From contig NC_081406.1 of NCBI RefSeq assembly GCF_030272615.1, positions 483,257,900 through 483,321,899 on the forward strand: DNA of 64,000 nucleotides, in the 5' to 3' direction. The notes beneath the pieces were generated by a model that was given only the letters and a program-made list of their open reading frames with translations, had not been told where the DNA came from and made no database searches. Source of the DNA: Cryptomeria japonica (lineage: Eukaryota; Streptophyta; Pinopsida; Cupressales; Cupressaceae). Of this stretch, positions 35,201 to 48,662 are shown in pieces; position 1 is the stretch's first letter; each line of letters starts with the position of its first letter. Position numbers and translations under genes: made by a program.

Positions 35201-36256
35201 CGTTAGGTCCCAAAGACAACTAAGAGGGGGGGTGAATCAGTTGTCTAATAAATTTAAACCAAAACCATTTAACCAGCTTAATGCTTAATATCGGTAAACC
35301 AGTTAAGTATGCCGGTAGACAGTGTTAACAGTAAATTGATATACCGATAAAGATTAATGCATGAAACATAAACATAAAGTCATCCATGACACATAATACC
35401 AATATTTGTATGTGGAAACCCTGTAAGGGGAAAAACCACGGTGGGAAACCTTACCCATAATCAGATGATACTACTGCAGATAGTAAGTGTACATAAATGG
35501 GGTCTACACGTGCAGAAAGGCCAACAGCCTAGAGCTCACTGCTCAATCACAAAATGGGAGTCACACTGATTACAGTTGGATGGTTAAATCCAGTAATAAT
35601 GTACTACACAAAATAGCATCTTCATATGCTGGATTCACTACTGGTGTAATGCTGATATGCTTCTACAAAAACCTAGCTTTACCTTCAAATGATGTCTTCA
35701 TGTATACCTCTGCTTAATCTCGCATATACCTTATCACAATTCTTCTTCACATTCCACATTCGATCTTACAAATAAGATCTTACATTTATATCATAACCTA
35801 AGACCAATTTTAGTAGGTTGGCTCTACAAGATATTACAATAAAAACATTTTACAAATAATATAATATCCGATGCAATAACCGATTGAACATGTCGGCTTA
35901 ATGCATTTACAACAATAATAAATCATCTCCATAGCATGCCATATTGATCTGGAAAAGATAAACCTGTCGATGTAACCCTAGGTAACCCTGGACCTATTTG
36001 CCGGTAAAAGCAAATATGCAAATATGAACATACCAATGATTAATTCTTCAAAACAAAGTGTCCACATGATGTCTTCGACATTACCAAGTGTCTTCAATAT
36101 CATTCCAAGTGCCGGTGAATATTATATCCTCCCGGTGAACCATATACCAGTAATTGTGCAATAGTTACTTGCTTGCTGGTGAATGTTGTTGGATCTCCAA
36201 AGTGCTAGTGTTTCAGTAGGTGTTGACATCAATGACAAAACCATACCAAAATACCA
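35201..36256 (-). repeat. 3' LTR of element G
   Basis: It starts cgttaggtccc (the other copies start tgttaggtcc, so the terminal base is mutated) and runs to about ataccaa at 36256. The inner edge is blurred by local duplication of caacaatctctcc. Confidence 0.82.
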
Positions 36257-36513
36257 AAAACAAACAATCTCTCCTAAACAACAATCTCTCCCCGTGGGAG
36301 CAACATGTGTTTATCCAAAGTTTTATTTTCAATACATAATGTGTTTTTCTATAGATATCTCTCCCCCTTTGACATCAAATGCCAAAGTTCATATACAAAA
36401 TACCAATCAATTCAATATACCAACTACTCCCCCTGAGAAGTAGCTTCCTCATCAAAGACCAGAGTAGAAGATTTGTCTTTCAATTCTGCCGGTTGATGAC
36501 AATCATTAACTGT
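36257..36513 (-). other. 3' region and polypurine tract of element G
   Basis: On the minus strand this includes G-runs at about 36425 and 36360, and a doubled ggagagattgttg-like stretch next to the LTR (36268-36295). No coding sequence. Confidence 0.65.
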
Positions 36514-39500
36514 CTAAGTCTCTACTGGTGGTCGTATGACTCCAAGCTGATCTTTGAGATATTCAAAAGTCTCCTTAGGCAAAGGTTTTTTGAAAATATC
36601 TGCAAGCTGTTCTTTAGTATTCACATAAACTAGTTTTATCTCTTTTTCTTCAACTTTTTCCCTTAGAAAATTCAGTTTGATAGAAACATGTTTTGTTTTA
36701 GAATGTAATACCGGATTCTTAGATATATCAATTGTTGTAGTGTTATCACAATATATAGTAATAGGTTCCTTGCATTTTACCTTTATGTCTTTCAACATTT
36801 TCGGAAGCCATAGTACCTGTGTACAGTTAGTTGCTACTGCAACATATTCTGATTCTGCTATTGATAAAGATGTACAACTCTGTTTCTTAATCAACCAAGA
36901 AACTAATCTCTTTCCAAGAAAGAATTCTCCGCCGGTGGTGCTTTTTCTATCATCCACATCTCCTGCCCAATTTGCATCTGTGTATGCACATAGATCAAAA
37001 TTTTCATCTCTAGGATACCATAATCCAGGATTTGCAGTGCCTTGTAAGTACCAAAAAATCCTTTTTACTCTTGATTCATGATTTTCCTTAGGATTACTTT
37101 GAAATCTAGAAACAATACATAGTGCATTCATAATATCAGGCCTAGTTTGTGTCAAATAAAGTAAACCTCCTATCATAGATTTGTATATAGTTGGATTAAC
37201 AGGTGTAGATTCATCCCTTTGAAGTAATTTGTCATTTGTAGTTATAGGTGTGCTTACCGGTTTAGAGTTCTCCATCCCAAATTTCTTTAGCAATTCTTTC
37301 AAGTACTTGGATTGACTAAAAAATATACCTTTATCAGTCTGTGAAATCTGCAATCCTAAAAAGAATTTTATCTCTCCAATCATAGACATTTCAAATTCTT
37401 GCTGCATTTTAATAGAAAATTCTTTACATAATCCATCTTCTCCTCGAAAGATTATATCATCAACAAATACTTCTATAATCAAGATGTCATCATTAGTTAA
37501 TTTGTAATATAAATTGTTGTCTTCATTTCCTTTAGTAAAACCAATCTTTAAAAGATACTTATTCAACCTTGCATACCAAGCTCTTGGGGCTTGTTTTAGT
37601 CCATACAGAGCTTTTCTTAACCTACAAACCATATCATTGTCATCTGTCAAAGAAAATCCATCAGGCTGTTCAATATAGACTTCCTCTTCAAGATCTGCAT
37701 TCAAGAATGCACATTTAATATCCATTTGATAAACTTTGTAGTTCTTGTGAGCTGAAAGAGCCAAGAATAATATGATTGCCTTAATTTTAGCTATCGGTGC
37801 AAAGGTTTCATTGTAATCAACTCCTTCTTTCTGAGAATATCCCTTACACACTAGTCTTTCTTTATTTCTGACAACCTTACCATCTTCATTAATTTTGTTT
37901 CTAAATACCCATTTGGTTCCAATTACATTTTTATCTTTAGGCCGGGGAACTAATGTCCAAGTATTATTTTTCTCAATTTGTCCTAATTCTTCTTCCATAG
38001 CTTTAATCCAAAATTTATCTTCACATGCCTCATTGATAGATGATGGTTCAATTTGAGAAATAAGACATACCTCTTCATTTGCCAATCTTCTTCTTGTCAT
38101 AACCCCTTTAAATTTGTTTCAAATTATCTGATCTTCAGAATGATTCAATCTTACATACCGAGGTGTCTTAGTTTGCTGTTGTTCTTCAATTACTGTGGAA
38201 TCCTCTGATGGTACCGGGGTAACTGGATCTTCATTCTGTACTAGTGGATTTAGTGTAGGTTCATTTGTCACAATTTCTATTGCCGGTTTAGAGTCTATAT
38301 ACCTTGAAGTTCCTCTGAATTGTTCATCAATCTTTACATTTGTACTCTCAACAATTTTCTGCAATCTCTTATTAAAACATCTATATGTCTTTCTCTTAGA
38401 TGAATAACCAAGAAATATTCCTTCATCACTTCTAGGATCAAATTTGCCAATATACTCATCTCTTCTAATATAACATTTACTTCCAAAAATTCTGAAATAC
38501 TTAAGAGTAGGAGTATTACCAAACCATAGTTCATGAGGGGTCTTACCGGTTTCACCTTTGATGTGAACTTTGTTGAATGTATAGACAACAGTGCTAACTG
38601 CTTCTCTCCAATATACATGTGGTAAATTTGCTTTAGATAACATACTTCTTGCTGCATCCTGTTAGGTCCCAGAGACAACTGAGAGGTGGGGGGGGGGGGG
38701 GGTGAATCAGTTGTCTAATAAATTCAAACCAAAAACTTATTAACCAACTTAATGCTTAATACCGATAAACTAGTTAAGTATGCCGGTAGATAGTGTTAAT
38801 AGTAAATTGCCATACTGGTAAGAATTAATGCATGAAACATAAACACAAAGTCATCCACAACACATGACACCAATATTTGTATGTGGAAACCCTGTAAGGG
38901 GAAAAACCACGGTGGGAAACCTTACCCACAATCAGATGATACTACTGCAGATAGTAAGTGTACAAAGAGGGGCCTGCACATGCAGAAAGGCCAACAGCCT
39001 AGAGCTCACTTCTCAATCACAAATGGGAGTCACACTGACTACAGCTGGATGGTTAAATCCAATAAGAATGTACTGTACAAAATCGCATCTTCATATGCTG
39101 AATTCAGTACCGGTGTAATGCTGATATGCTTCTACAAAAACCTAACTTCACCTTCAGATGATGTCTTCATGTATACCTCTGTTTGATCTCACATATACCT
39201 TCACTCAAATCTTTTTTGCATTCCACACTTGATCTTACAAATAAGATCTTACATTTATACCATACCCTAAGACGAATTTTAGTAGGTCGGCTCTACAAGA
39301 TATTACATTAAAACATTTTACAAATAATATAATATATGATGCAATAACTGATAAAACATGTCGGCTTAGTGCATTTGTAACAATAATAAATCATTTCCAT
39401 AGCGTGCCATGCTGATCTGGAAAAGATAAACCTGTCGGTGTAACCCTAGATAACCTGGACCTATTTGCCGGTAAAGGCAAATATGCAAATAGGAATATAT

Positions 39501-41737
39501 CAATGATTAGTACTTTAAAATAAAGTGTCCACATGATGTCTTTGACATTATCAAGTGTCTTCCATGTCATTCCAAGTACTAGTTAACATTATATCCTGTC
39601 GGTTGATCATATACCAGTAACTGTTGCACATATTATTGCTTGCCGGTGAATGTTGCTGGATCTCCAAAGTAGGTGTATTTAGTAGGTGTTGACATCAATG
39701 ACAAAACCATACCAAAATACCAACACATCCAAGATAGTTCTATTTTTCCTTTCAACAACTCCATTGTGCTATGGTGTCCGAGGTGCTGATAACTGTCTTC
39801 TGGTTCCATTCACTTCATAGAATGTATTAAAGTCCTTAGATGTGAATTATCCTCCTTGATATGATCTTAAACATTTGATTTTCTTACCAGTTTCATTTTC
39901 AACCATTTCTTTGAACACTTTGAACTTTCCAAGTGCTTCTGATTTTTCTTTGAGAAAAGTAATCCAACACATTCTAGAATAATCATCAATAATTAGCATG
40001 AAATATCTATCACGTTGTAAGCTTTTAGTTCTAGTTGGACCACATAAATACGTGTGAATCAAATCAAGAGCATTATTGGATTTTTCTAGAATACTTTTGA
40101 AACTAGCTCTAACTTGTTTTCCAAATTGATATTCCTTACAAATTGTATTCTGAGGTTTCACAATTTTAGGTAGATCTCTAACTGCCTTAGAAGTACTGAT
40201 TTTTACGATGCAATCAAAATTTACATGACATAGTCTCTTATGCCATAACCAACTTTCATCTATATGTGCAATCAAGCATGCCTTTTCACTATTGTTCAAA
40301 TGAAAGATATTCCCTCTAGTCTGATTACCGGTTGCAATTTCCAAACCATTTCTATTCATGATTTTGCATTTTCATTTTTAAATTGTAACTGAAATCCCTT
40401 CTCAACTAATTGACCAACACTTAAAGATTATGCTTTAATCCTTCAACATAGTAGACATTGTCAGTGTTATGCTTACCATCAAGAGATAATGAACCCTTAC
40501 CTTTGATTGAACAGGCTTTTTCATCTCCAAATCTTACTAAACCTCCATTGTATTCTTGAAAGTTCAAGAATTTACCTTTGTCTCCTGTCATATGATGTGA
40601 GCATCCTGAGTCAATGATCCATTCATCCTTTACTTCAACTTTAGTTGCTAGGGCCTGTTCTACCAGTTGAGCAGTAGGTGCCGGTTGATCTTCTGTTATA
40701 GAAACAAAAACCCATCCATTGTCTGTTGGATCCTCATCAGAATCATCAGTCACACCTTCATCAACAATGTAGCAAGATTTGTCTTTGTTCTTCTTAAATC
40801 TGTATCTCTGTTATTCAGGATTAGGCTTGTATGTTCTTCTCTCTTGTTCTCTTAGTCTAGCATGTCTATCAGGGCATCTCGAAGCCATATGACCAATCTT
40901 ATTGCAGTTGAAACATTTAAAGGGTGCTTTACCTTCATACTTACTTCCAACTGGACCTTTTGGCATTTTCCTTGCAAATAGTGCTTCAAGTTCTTCAAGC
41001 TCTTCATTCTCCTTCCTAGTTTCTTCAAGTTCTCTTGCATAAAAGGTTTTCTAGTCTGATTTGTCAAATGATGGAGCAGATGATGTTGATGCTTTAAAGG
41101 CCAAATCTGTCTTTATAGTAGCAACAGGACCAAATTCCTCAATTTCAAAAGCTGAAAGTTTTCCAATCAATGTATCCCTAGTTACTGATGTATTAGGTAT
41201 TGTTCTGAACTCATTTATAGTAGTAACCTTCATTTTATATGCCAGTGGCAATCCTCTTAAGATTTTTGAAACAATTTCATCCTCACTCAAGGTTCCTCCA
41301 CAACATTTAATACCCAAAACAATTTCATTTACTCTTTCCATAAAAGCAAAAATTCTTTCATCTTCTTCCATTTTCAGATGTTCATACCTGACTCAGAAGC
41401 TTTCAAGTTTCGCAATCTTGACTATGGAATCTCCTTCATTTAGTGTTTCCAAATGATCCCAAATAGCTTTAGCAGTAGACCTATCTGATAATCCCATGAT
41501 TTGTTGATCTGATAATGCACTCAAAAGTGCTTCTCTTGCTTTGCAATCATTCTCTTCATCTTTAGCAAAGGTAGTTGGAGCAGTCTGACCAGCTACAGCA
41601 ACAGTATAACCATTCTTTGTAACTTCCCAGATATCTTTACCAATGCAATTCAAATGTGTCTCCATCCTGATCTTCCATATCCTATAGTTGGTTCCATGAA
41701 GTTTAGGACTATCCTTCCTGAAATAATTAGTAGACAT
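36514..41737 (-). pseudogene. gag-pol polyprotein of copia element G, split by solo LTR H
   Basis: The start is the ATG at 41735-41737 (MSTNYFRKDS) and the stop is at 36514-36516. Gag has a frameshift near 41390 and a further break near 41055, then a zinc knuckle. Protease DSGCSHHMTGD lies near 40600. The integrase zinc site HKRLCH is intact here, unlike in D. The core (HTYLCGP, DDYSRMCW) has Asp to Tyr at the first catalytic position, and solo LTR H interrupts it just after QNGVVERKNRTILD. The RT-RNase H half is a single open frame of 528 codons (36514-38100) with DIKCAFLNA, FVDDIIFRGED and DANWAGDVDDRKSTTGG. It is the best-kept pol segment in the window and the reference for reading D. Confidence 0.9.
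38660..39725 (-). repeat. Solo LTR H (D family) in the integrase of G
   Basis: It runs from tgttaggtccc to ataccaaca, 1,066 bases, with a perfect duplication catcc (38655-38659 and 39726-39730). Removing it restores the integrase frame across ILDAARS. A run of 15 G (38688-38702) lies near its terminus. No interior remains. Confidence 0.93.
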
Positions 41738-41779
41738 TGGATCTCCTCAAGTTGTTAAACTTTTGCAAAAGAGGGCTAA

Positions 41780-41791
41780 GCTCTGATACCA
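41780..41791 (-). other. Primer-binding site of element G
   Basis: On the minus strand this reads tggtatcagagc, two bases from the LTR end. Confidence 0.9.
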
Positions 41792-41793
41792 AT

Positions 41794-42853
41794 TGTTAGG
41801 TCCTGGAGACAATTGAGAGGGGGGGGTGAATTAGTTGTCTAATAAATTTAAACCAAAACCATTTAACCAACTTAATGCTTAATACCGGTAAACCAGTTAA
41901 GTATGCCGGTAGACAGTGTTAATAGTAAATTACTATACTAGTAAAGATTAATGTATGAAACATAAACATAAAGTCATCCACAACACATAACACCAATATT
42001 TGTACCTGGAAACTTTGTAAGGGGAAAAACCACGGTGGGAAACCTTACCCATAGTCAGATGATACTACTATAGATAGTAAGTGTACATAAATGGGGTCTG
42101 CACATGCAAAAAGGCCAATAGCCTGGAGCTCATTGCTCAATCACAAAATGGGAGTCACATTGACTATAGTTGGATGGTTAAATCCAATAAGAATGTACTG
42201 CACAAAATAGCATCTTCATATGCTGGATTCAGTACTGGTGTAATGATGATATGCTTCTACAAAAACCTAGCTTCACCTTCAAATGATGTCTTCGTGTATA
42301 CCTTTCCTTAATCTCACATATACCTTCTCACAATTATTCTTCGCATTCCACTTTCGATCTTACAAATAAGATCTTACATTTATATCATAACCTAAGACCA
42401 ATTTTAGTAGGTCGGCTCTACAAGATATTACAATAAAAACATTTTACAAATAATATAATATCCGATGCAATAACGAATTGAACATGTCGGCTTAATGCAT
42501 TTACAACAATAATAAATCATTTCCATAGCGTGCCATACTGATTTGGAAAAGATAAACCTGTCGGTGTAACCCTAGGTAACCCTGGACCTATTTGTCGGTA
42601 AAAGCAAATATGCAAATATGAATATACCAATGATTAATTCCTCAAAACAAAGTGTCCACATGATGTCTTTGACATTAACAAGTGTCTTCCATATCATTCC
42701 AAGTGTCGGTGAACATTATATCCTGCTGGTGAACCATATACTAGTAACTGTGCAATAGTTACTTGCTTGCCGATGAATGTTGCTGGATCTCCAAAGTGCT
42801 AGTGTTTCAGTAGGTGTTGAAATTAATGAAAAAACCACACCAAAATACCAACA
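41794..42853 (-). repeat. 5' LTR of element G
   Basis: It runs from tgttaggtcc to ataccaaca, 1,060 bases. The reverse form of ggtttttcccc lies near 42020-42030, and a G-run lies near the primer-site end. Confidence 0.9.
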
Positions 42854-43305
42854 GTTCCTAGGTTCAGTGCATCTAGACACATTTGGTAACATGACACAAA
42901 ATCATCGCCAAAGTGTCAGTGGATGATAACTCATCACAAAAATACCGGTTGGTAACTCTCACAGAGTAATACCGGTTCATACATTTAATTGATTATTGGT
43001 TCACACATTTTACCAATTACTAGTTTGTCAAAATGAATACTGGGAAATATGATAACAACCACTTTGTTCCTTCGTACCACTTTGTGATCCTTGAACCACT
43101 TGAGGTCTTCATACCGCTTGGGTCTTCATACCGCTCGAGATCGATAAAGACTTTCTGCAAAACACCAATAGTCTAAAGACTATAATACATAATACCAGTT
43201 GGAACAAATATCGGTTGAGCATAACTCATACATACAAAAAGTGATCTCAAAGCAAGTGTGTGTCCATCAATGACAATCACAACATCATCATCAAAAATGC
43301 CAACA
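42854..43305 (-). repeat. 3' LTR of A', right part
   Basis: It continues LTR A' from gttcctaggttcag and ends aatgccaaca at 43305, facing the polypurine tract (aatctcccactttggc). Confidence 0.9.
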
Positions 43306-43572
43306 ATCTCCCACTTTGGCATTGATGGAAACACTTAAGAAAAATTTTGACATCTAAGTGTTTTACAACAAAAAATATGCCATAATAAAAATTTTCCCCC
43401 TAAGCATATACACTATCCCTTTTTTTAGTACTACTCCCTAAAAGAGATAACGTGAAAGTATACATAGCATTCACAAAAATTTTAAATACAAAATACTACT
43501 CCCGCTTTGCCAACAATGACAAAGTATTGCAGAATAACCCCTGTTTCTCATTATCATTAATATAATAAATGT
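43306..43572 (-). other. 3' region and polypurine tract of A'
   Basis: Non-coding, with three C-runs on the plus strand (ctcccactttggcattgatgg at the LTR; ccccctaagc near 43398; actcccgctttgcc near 43498). These are the reverse of the G-runs in A. Confidence 0.7.
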
Positions 43573-46500
43573 TTATGACAATAATGAGTGAAACTTATCA
43601 AAAACCGATTTAAAATCTTGCATGAAGGTTTTCATGGATAAAGACCATGATTGAAGTAATGAGGTAGCCACCTCACTTTCTGTTTGCATCTGGGATACCT
43701 GTTCCTCCATGGAATCTATTGTGCTCATCTCTTGAGTGATTGTTAAGGCATCCAGATTAAGATAGCACTTCTGAAGTATTTGCAGTCTGGGTATTAGAAC
43801 CAGTTGAAGTTCCTACAAATCTCTGGTCTGGTTGCTAATATCCAACTCTATTCTAGCGGACTGGAGCTGAACCTGGTGAATAGTTTGCCCATATGTAGTA
43901 AAGGAATCATAGGGCATCTTGAAGGTGCTTATAAATGCCTGCAAATCATATTGCAGTTTTTCTTTCTGTGCAAGCACATCATCACAAAAGAGATGGGGTT
44001 GGCTTATCTTACTGAGTAGTATATTTCCCTCATCCATAGCATCTCTTATGTCCTTTTGTTCTTTCTGAAGTTCAGACCGGAGCTCATTCAGTTTCTTCAG
44101 TAAGGAAGTGTTTAGTGCCTTTTGATGCTTCTTTTGTGCATTAGCTTCAACCAGCTCTTCTAGGCATTGTACCTGGTCTTCCACAACTGTACATAGAATT
44201 TTTAATTGGGCCAGAGAGGAATCGGTACTAGGGAGATTTGTACCAGGAATCAAACTGGTAAAAGTTTCAACCGCAGTTTGAACAACATCTTGTTCCTTTT
44301 TCCTCCTTAATTCTTCCAGTCGCTCCTGTGGAAGCTTAATGCTTTGGAGCAGCCCCAATTCATTCGCAGATTGGAGGTCAATAGGACTGGTAATGTTAGC
44401 CGGTTTGGCTTGACTACCGGTTGCCTTTGGTTTCTCCACATGTGTTCTCTTTGCCACTTCCTTCTTCTCTTTGGCTCTTTGCTTTTCCTCTTCTGCCTTC
44501 TTTTGTTCCTCTTCTTCTTTCTTTTTCTTCTCTTTACCCTTCTTCCTTTCTTCTTTCTTCTGCTTCTCTTCTTCTTTCTTCTACTTCTCTTCTTCTTTCT
44601 TCTTCTCCTCTTCCTGTTTCCTCTTCTCCTCTTCCTTTTTCTTCTTCTCCTCTTCCTATTTCCTTTTCTCCTCTTCCTATTTCCTTTTCTCTTCTCCTCT
44701 TCCTTTTTCTTCTTCTCCTCTTCCTGTTTCCTTTTCTCTTCTTCTTTTCTCTTCTCGTCTTCCTTTTTCTTCTTCTCCTCTTCCCGTTTCCTTTTCTCTT
44801 CTTCTTTTCTCTTCTCCTCTTCCTATTTCTTTTTCTCCTCTTCTGCTTGTTTCCTCTTCTCTTCCTCTTGATTCTTTTTCTCTTTCTCCGCTTGCACTTT
44901 ATCAGCCTTTTCTTTTTCCTATTTTTCCTTGTCCACTCTCTCTTTATCAACCTTTTCCTTTGTTGCATCCAAAGTGACATTTTCACCATCCAAAGCATCA
45001 GCATTATTTGTGTCCATCTATTTAGTGACCGGTTCTCCTTCACTGTCATATACCTCATCTGGTTTTCCAGTTTCTGGTTCTTGCTTAGCCTTCCTATTGG
45101 CTTCAGACACTTGGTGCAACCTCAGAGCGGCTTTGGCATGTGAGTGTGTATCTTTCACCACTTCAGGAACTTTCCCTTCCAGTAACAGGAGTCTTCTTCT
45201 TCTCATGAAGAAGAGACCTTTGTATTTATCCATAACTTCGTAGAGTTCTGAATTTGCAACATCAGGAGAATATTGTGCAAAAAATTCTTCTCTGATTTCC
45301 TGTTCCTTTTCTATGGCAATGCGCCATTAACAATCTAAAGAATTGTATAAATAATTAGGTGTCACAGATCTAATTTTTTATGGTAACCGGTCATTAATAC
45401 ATAGATATTGAATAACTTCCTATTCGACTTCCTCCTTTTCATTATCATTAAAATCATCAAAATGATCTATTAAGTCACTTAGCACTTTTCTCCTAATATT
45501 CTTGATAGTTCTTTGACAATTTGTCAATGGTTTGTAAGAGGAAATGTCTATATTTACTGGTGCTGATGATGCTGGTTCATTGCTAGTTGTCTTTGTCTTC
45601 TTCCTCATTTGCCTAGTCTTTTTAGGCTGAACTTTAGGTTCTGTATCCTTAGAATTTGGTGAGGTGTTCTTAGTTTTCCACTTTCTTTCAAAGACCTTGG
45701 CAGGTGCAACTTCCGGCTTCTTCTTGGCCGATGACCGCTTGGTCACTTTAGGACTTGCTGAAGTAACCGGTGCCGATACCGATGGCACTACCTTTCCCTT
45801 GTTCACTGAAGGTTCTTCAACCGATGTTACCCTTTCCATGTAGCTGTCAGTTCTCTTCTTCTTTGGATCAAGAGGCAAGGCAAGTAGTGTAGAGGATACC
45901 CATCGAGCATGTCATACACCACCTCATATCCCATGGGCTCCGCTTCTTCCTTTCTGGGCTCAACCGCCTCCATTATGCACTCATCTACTCTGATGATAAA
46001 GAAAATGTCCTCTTTATACTTCTTGACAATATCGCCAGATATTCTCATCCTCTGGCTCATCTTGCATCTGAATTCATCAAAGTATTTGTTCAGGACTTCA
46101 GGATAACCGGTTCCCACTGCTTGAAGACTTTCTCTGATTTTCTTGGTAACCAATTGGTCAGCAGACCATTGAATATCACCAATTCCCAAAAAATAGAAAA
46201 AAAAACCTACCAATAGTTGTCCAAATTTAAATCTTAAGGCATTGTCCTATTTGATAGACTTCAGGTTTACTAGAAGTTGCCTCTGCATACAGGTGCATCG
46301 ATCAAATGATGCATCTTCCATGATCATTCTGTAGGTGGCATTTACCGCAACAGCAGAGACAAAGTTAATTTTGATAGCATAGAACATCTGGTATCTGATC
46401 ACCATGTAGGCATATTTGATCAACTCATCCTTGATGGTGTTAATGGTCATTCCCCATTGGTCGCTCACAGAACTGATAAGCTTGGTCATTTCCATCTTAA

Positions 46501-46924
46501 TGAATTTCCTTAGGGTTGGCACTTCTCCAATGTTACAGAAACTGGTGATGACATGAATCGCTTCTCGTGTGATGTCATGTGCCCACTCAAGGTACACTTT
46601 GTCACCGTGCACTCTGCTTAGGATGATGTAGATGTAATATTTTGTGAATTCTTCAAGAAAATAGACTGCATTGTGAAGTTTCCTTCTTTCCAGGATTTTG
46701 TATTCTGATTTGATCTTCTTGTCATCCCCGCAGAATAAATCTAACTGAGAATGGATCACTAGAGATCCTAGGTATTCTATTTTGTAATCAATATAATCTG
46801 AAATACCTTCCTCAACTATAACACCAGCGGGTATCTAGGATAGGGCATTGTATTTCATCTTCCTTTGAATGAAATCCGTTGAATCACTAGGTGCACTTGA
46901 ACTAGAGTGCGAAGCAGAAGCCAT
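43573..46924 (-). pseudogene. ORF2 of A': long non-pol protein, few breaks
   Basis: The start is the ATG at 46922-46924 (MASASHSSSSAP) and the stop is at 43573-43575 (FHSLLS). The total is about 1,117 codons, the better copy of family A. Regions: globular N-terminal part (46924 to about 45880) with LSRVHGDKVYLEW, VNATYRMIMED and EPMGYEVVYDM; basic linker (45870-45560) and a NIDISSYKP block; RRRR near 45195; Glu/Lys/Arg tract (about 44930-44470); helical, Leu-rich C-terminal part (44457-43573). Breaks: a frameshift near 45880 and stops at about 46839, 46244, 45017, 44934 and inside the K/E tract, most of them TAG. No pol motif is present. The role is unknown; its fixed pairing with ORF1 suggests a structural or packaging partner. 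Confidence 0.78.
44470..44930 (-). repeat. Pyrimidine tract coding on the minus strand for an ER/K-type helix
   Basis: The counterpart of 4794-5166, longer here. On the minus strand it encodes blocks such as EEEKRKQEEEKKK. Plus-strand open frames over it (44344-45143) are Ser/Phe/Leu-rich shadows. Confidence 0.78.
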
Positions 46925-47367
46925 GATAAACAAAGAAGCTCAAAAAATACCTTCACGAGTCGAGATTTAGGGCTTTGACACTATAGCTAGCAACACACCA
47001 CTTCGATCACTTGGAACACTGCTTAGTGTTCTTCACTTGACTGATTGATACTATCTCTGGATTCTACTTCAAGGTTTTGAAATCTCTCTGAATCACAAAA
47101 CAAATCGCCTTTGGTCGCTCTGCACTTGAGAATTTCTTCACTCGCAAATTGATAAGTGAAAATGAATTGAAAATCCCTTTTAAACAAATTCTTCACCTAC
47201 CATAATAAATGCTCCACCATTAGGTTATAAACCCTAATTTTGCCTTTTACCATTTTCGGTCTTCTGTTGATTGACAGGTAACACATATCGGTTAAGGTCT
47301 TTTATCGGTGTAAACCCAGGGTTCAAAATATTTCACCGATTTGTTCCCCCTAAGCTTTTCTGAAGCT
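46925..47367 (-). other. Spacer between ORF1 and ORF2 of A'
   Basis: No gene seen. It matches 2431-2863 of A in the reverse direction. Confidence 0.6.
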
Positions 47368-48628
47368 TAGTTTGGTGGTTCAACGACTTCCACACTAGGT
47401 GCAGAAACTGGTTCTTCTTGTGACACTACTTCAGGTTTCTTCTTCCATGTTGTCTTCATATTTGCTTAAACAATTTCAACATCACTCTTTCCTTCCAGAG
47501 TGATTGGTATATCATCTGACATGTTCTGGTAGGGTTTCTCAGTTTGTTGCAATGATAGTAAACCATTCCAGGTGTTCTCCATGGTCCATTGTTCATTCTA
47601 CCATTCTTCCTCCTGCATGTTGCAGCAGTGTGACCGCTACCATGGCAAATCAAACAGGTTGCTCTCCAACTGGTTTCCACTTGATATCCACCACCACTTA
47701 ACTAACAGTCATAGGCATTATACCAATTTGGATTCTGGTTCACAGAGGATTCAGGAAAAACTCCTTGACTCCTTTGAGGATATCTTCCAGTGTTGTGTAT
47801 AACAGACCTGCATTCAAATGCTTTATGTCCAAACTTGTTGCATGCATAACAGTTACCATTGAATCTATTGGATCTAGGCTTATTATTTAGAAAGTAAGGA
47901 AAATTATTGTAAGCCTTATTTCTACATACATTAGCAGTATGTCCTTCCTTGAGACAATTAAAGCAAACAGATTTGAATTTTTTCTTACCTTTATCCTTTG
48001 GTGTTGGTTGCTTCTTTGATGCTCCATCTTTTGTTCCAGAGGTCTTACCTTCCTCATAACCAAAAAAACCAAGTCTAGTGGTATTCTTTATCGGTTTTGC
48101 TAATTCAAGATTTTGTTCTAGTTTAACAATACTCTTATTGAATTTGGCAAGTATTTCCTTTGACTCAGTGAGTTCCTTGGAAATAGTAGCATTGAATTCC
48201 TTCAAGGTTGCATTCTCAAAAATAGCCATGTTTATTTCACCTTGCATTTCTTCTTTTTCCAATTTACTCTCTTGGAGATGAGTAGTAAGGGCACTGATTT
48301 CTTGCTTCAGCTTGGAGATCTCATGATCTTTTTCTTTTACCAGATCTTCAGCTTTCCTCCAGTTCTCAAGCTCTTGACACATTCTGATAATCAGTCCTTC
48401 TAGTTCCCTTCTCAGGTTGGCATTAGACTCATTCAGTTTTTCAACTTCTTCAACTAGGGCTTCCATGTCCGCTTCATCAGAAGAACTATTTTCAGTAAGC
48501 TTCATCAATTTCTTAGCATTCTCTCTTCTCTTTGCTAGAGAGGCTTTATATTTGACTTTGAGTTCATCAAAGGCTTTCTCAGTCCGAGTGAGGCGATGAG
48601 TAAGCTCCCTCATAGTGTATTCCCCCAT
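47368..48628 (-). pseudogene. ORF1 of A': coiled-coil and zinc-knuckle protein
   Basis: The start is the ATG at 48626-48628 (MGEYTMREL) and the stop at 47368-47370. It is open for about 308 codons, then a TAA at 47702 and small breaks near 47460-47690 interrupt the zinc-knuckle part. The first knuckle has the normal spacing CFNCLKEGHTANVC, so A has a deletion there. The second (CYACNKFGHKAFEC) and third (CLICHGSGHTAATC) are intact; in the fourth (CYHC in A) the first Cys is Tyr (YYHCNK). The N-terminal part is a long Glu/Lys/Leu coiled coil as in A. Confidence 0.82.
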
Positions 48629-48662
48629 ATCTCCTTCCAAGTGGTTAAACTTATAGAAAGGT

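Larger units (their letters stand above)
35201..42853 (-). mobile_element. Element G: Ty1/copia retrotransposon (D family) inside the A' LTR
   Basis: LTRs at 41794-42853 (5') and 35201 to about 36256 (3'), primer site at 41780-41791, and a full gag-pol frame interrupted by solo LTR H. Target duplication gttct (35196-35200) and gttcc (42854-42858); the intact sequence in LTR A' at 49398 is gttcc, so the left copy has mutated. Confidence 0.92.

Noticed and set aside
44344-45143. Plus-strand Ser/Phe/Leu-rich frames that look like membrane proteins
   Set aside because: They are the complement of the K/E/R tract of ORF2 in A'. The hydrophobic look is a by-product of TTC and CTT codons.
44420-45143. 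Possible host gene with several transmembrane-like segments
   Set aside because: Lies wholly inside element A' and opposite ORF2.
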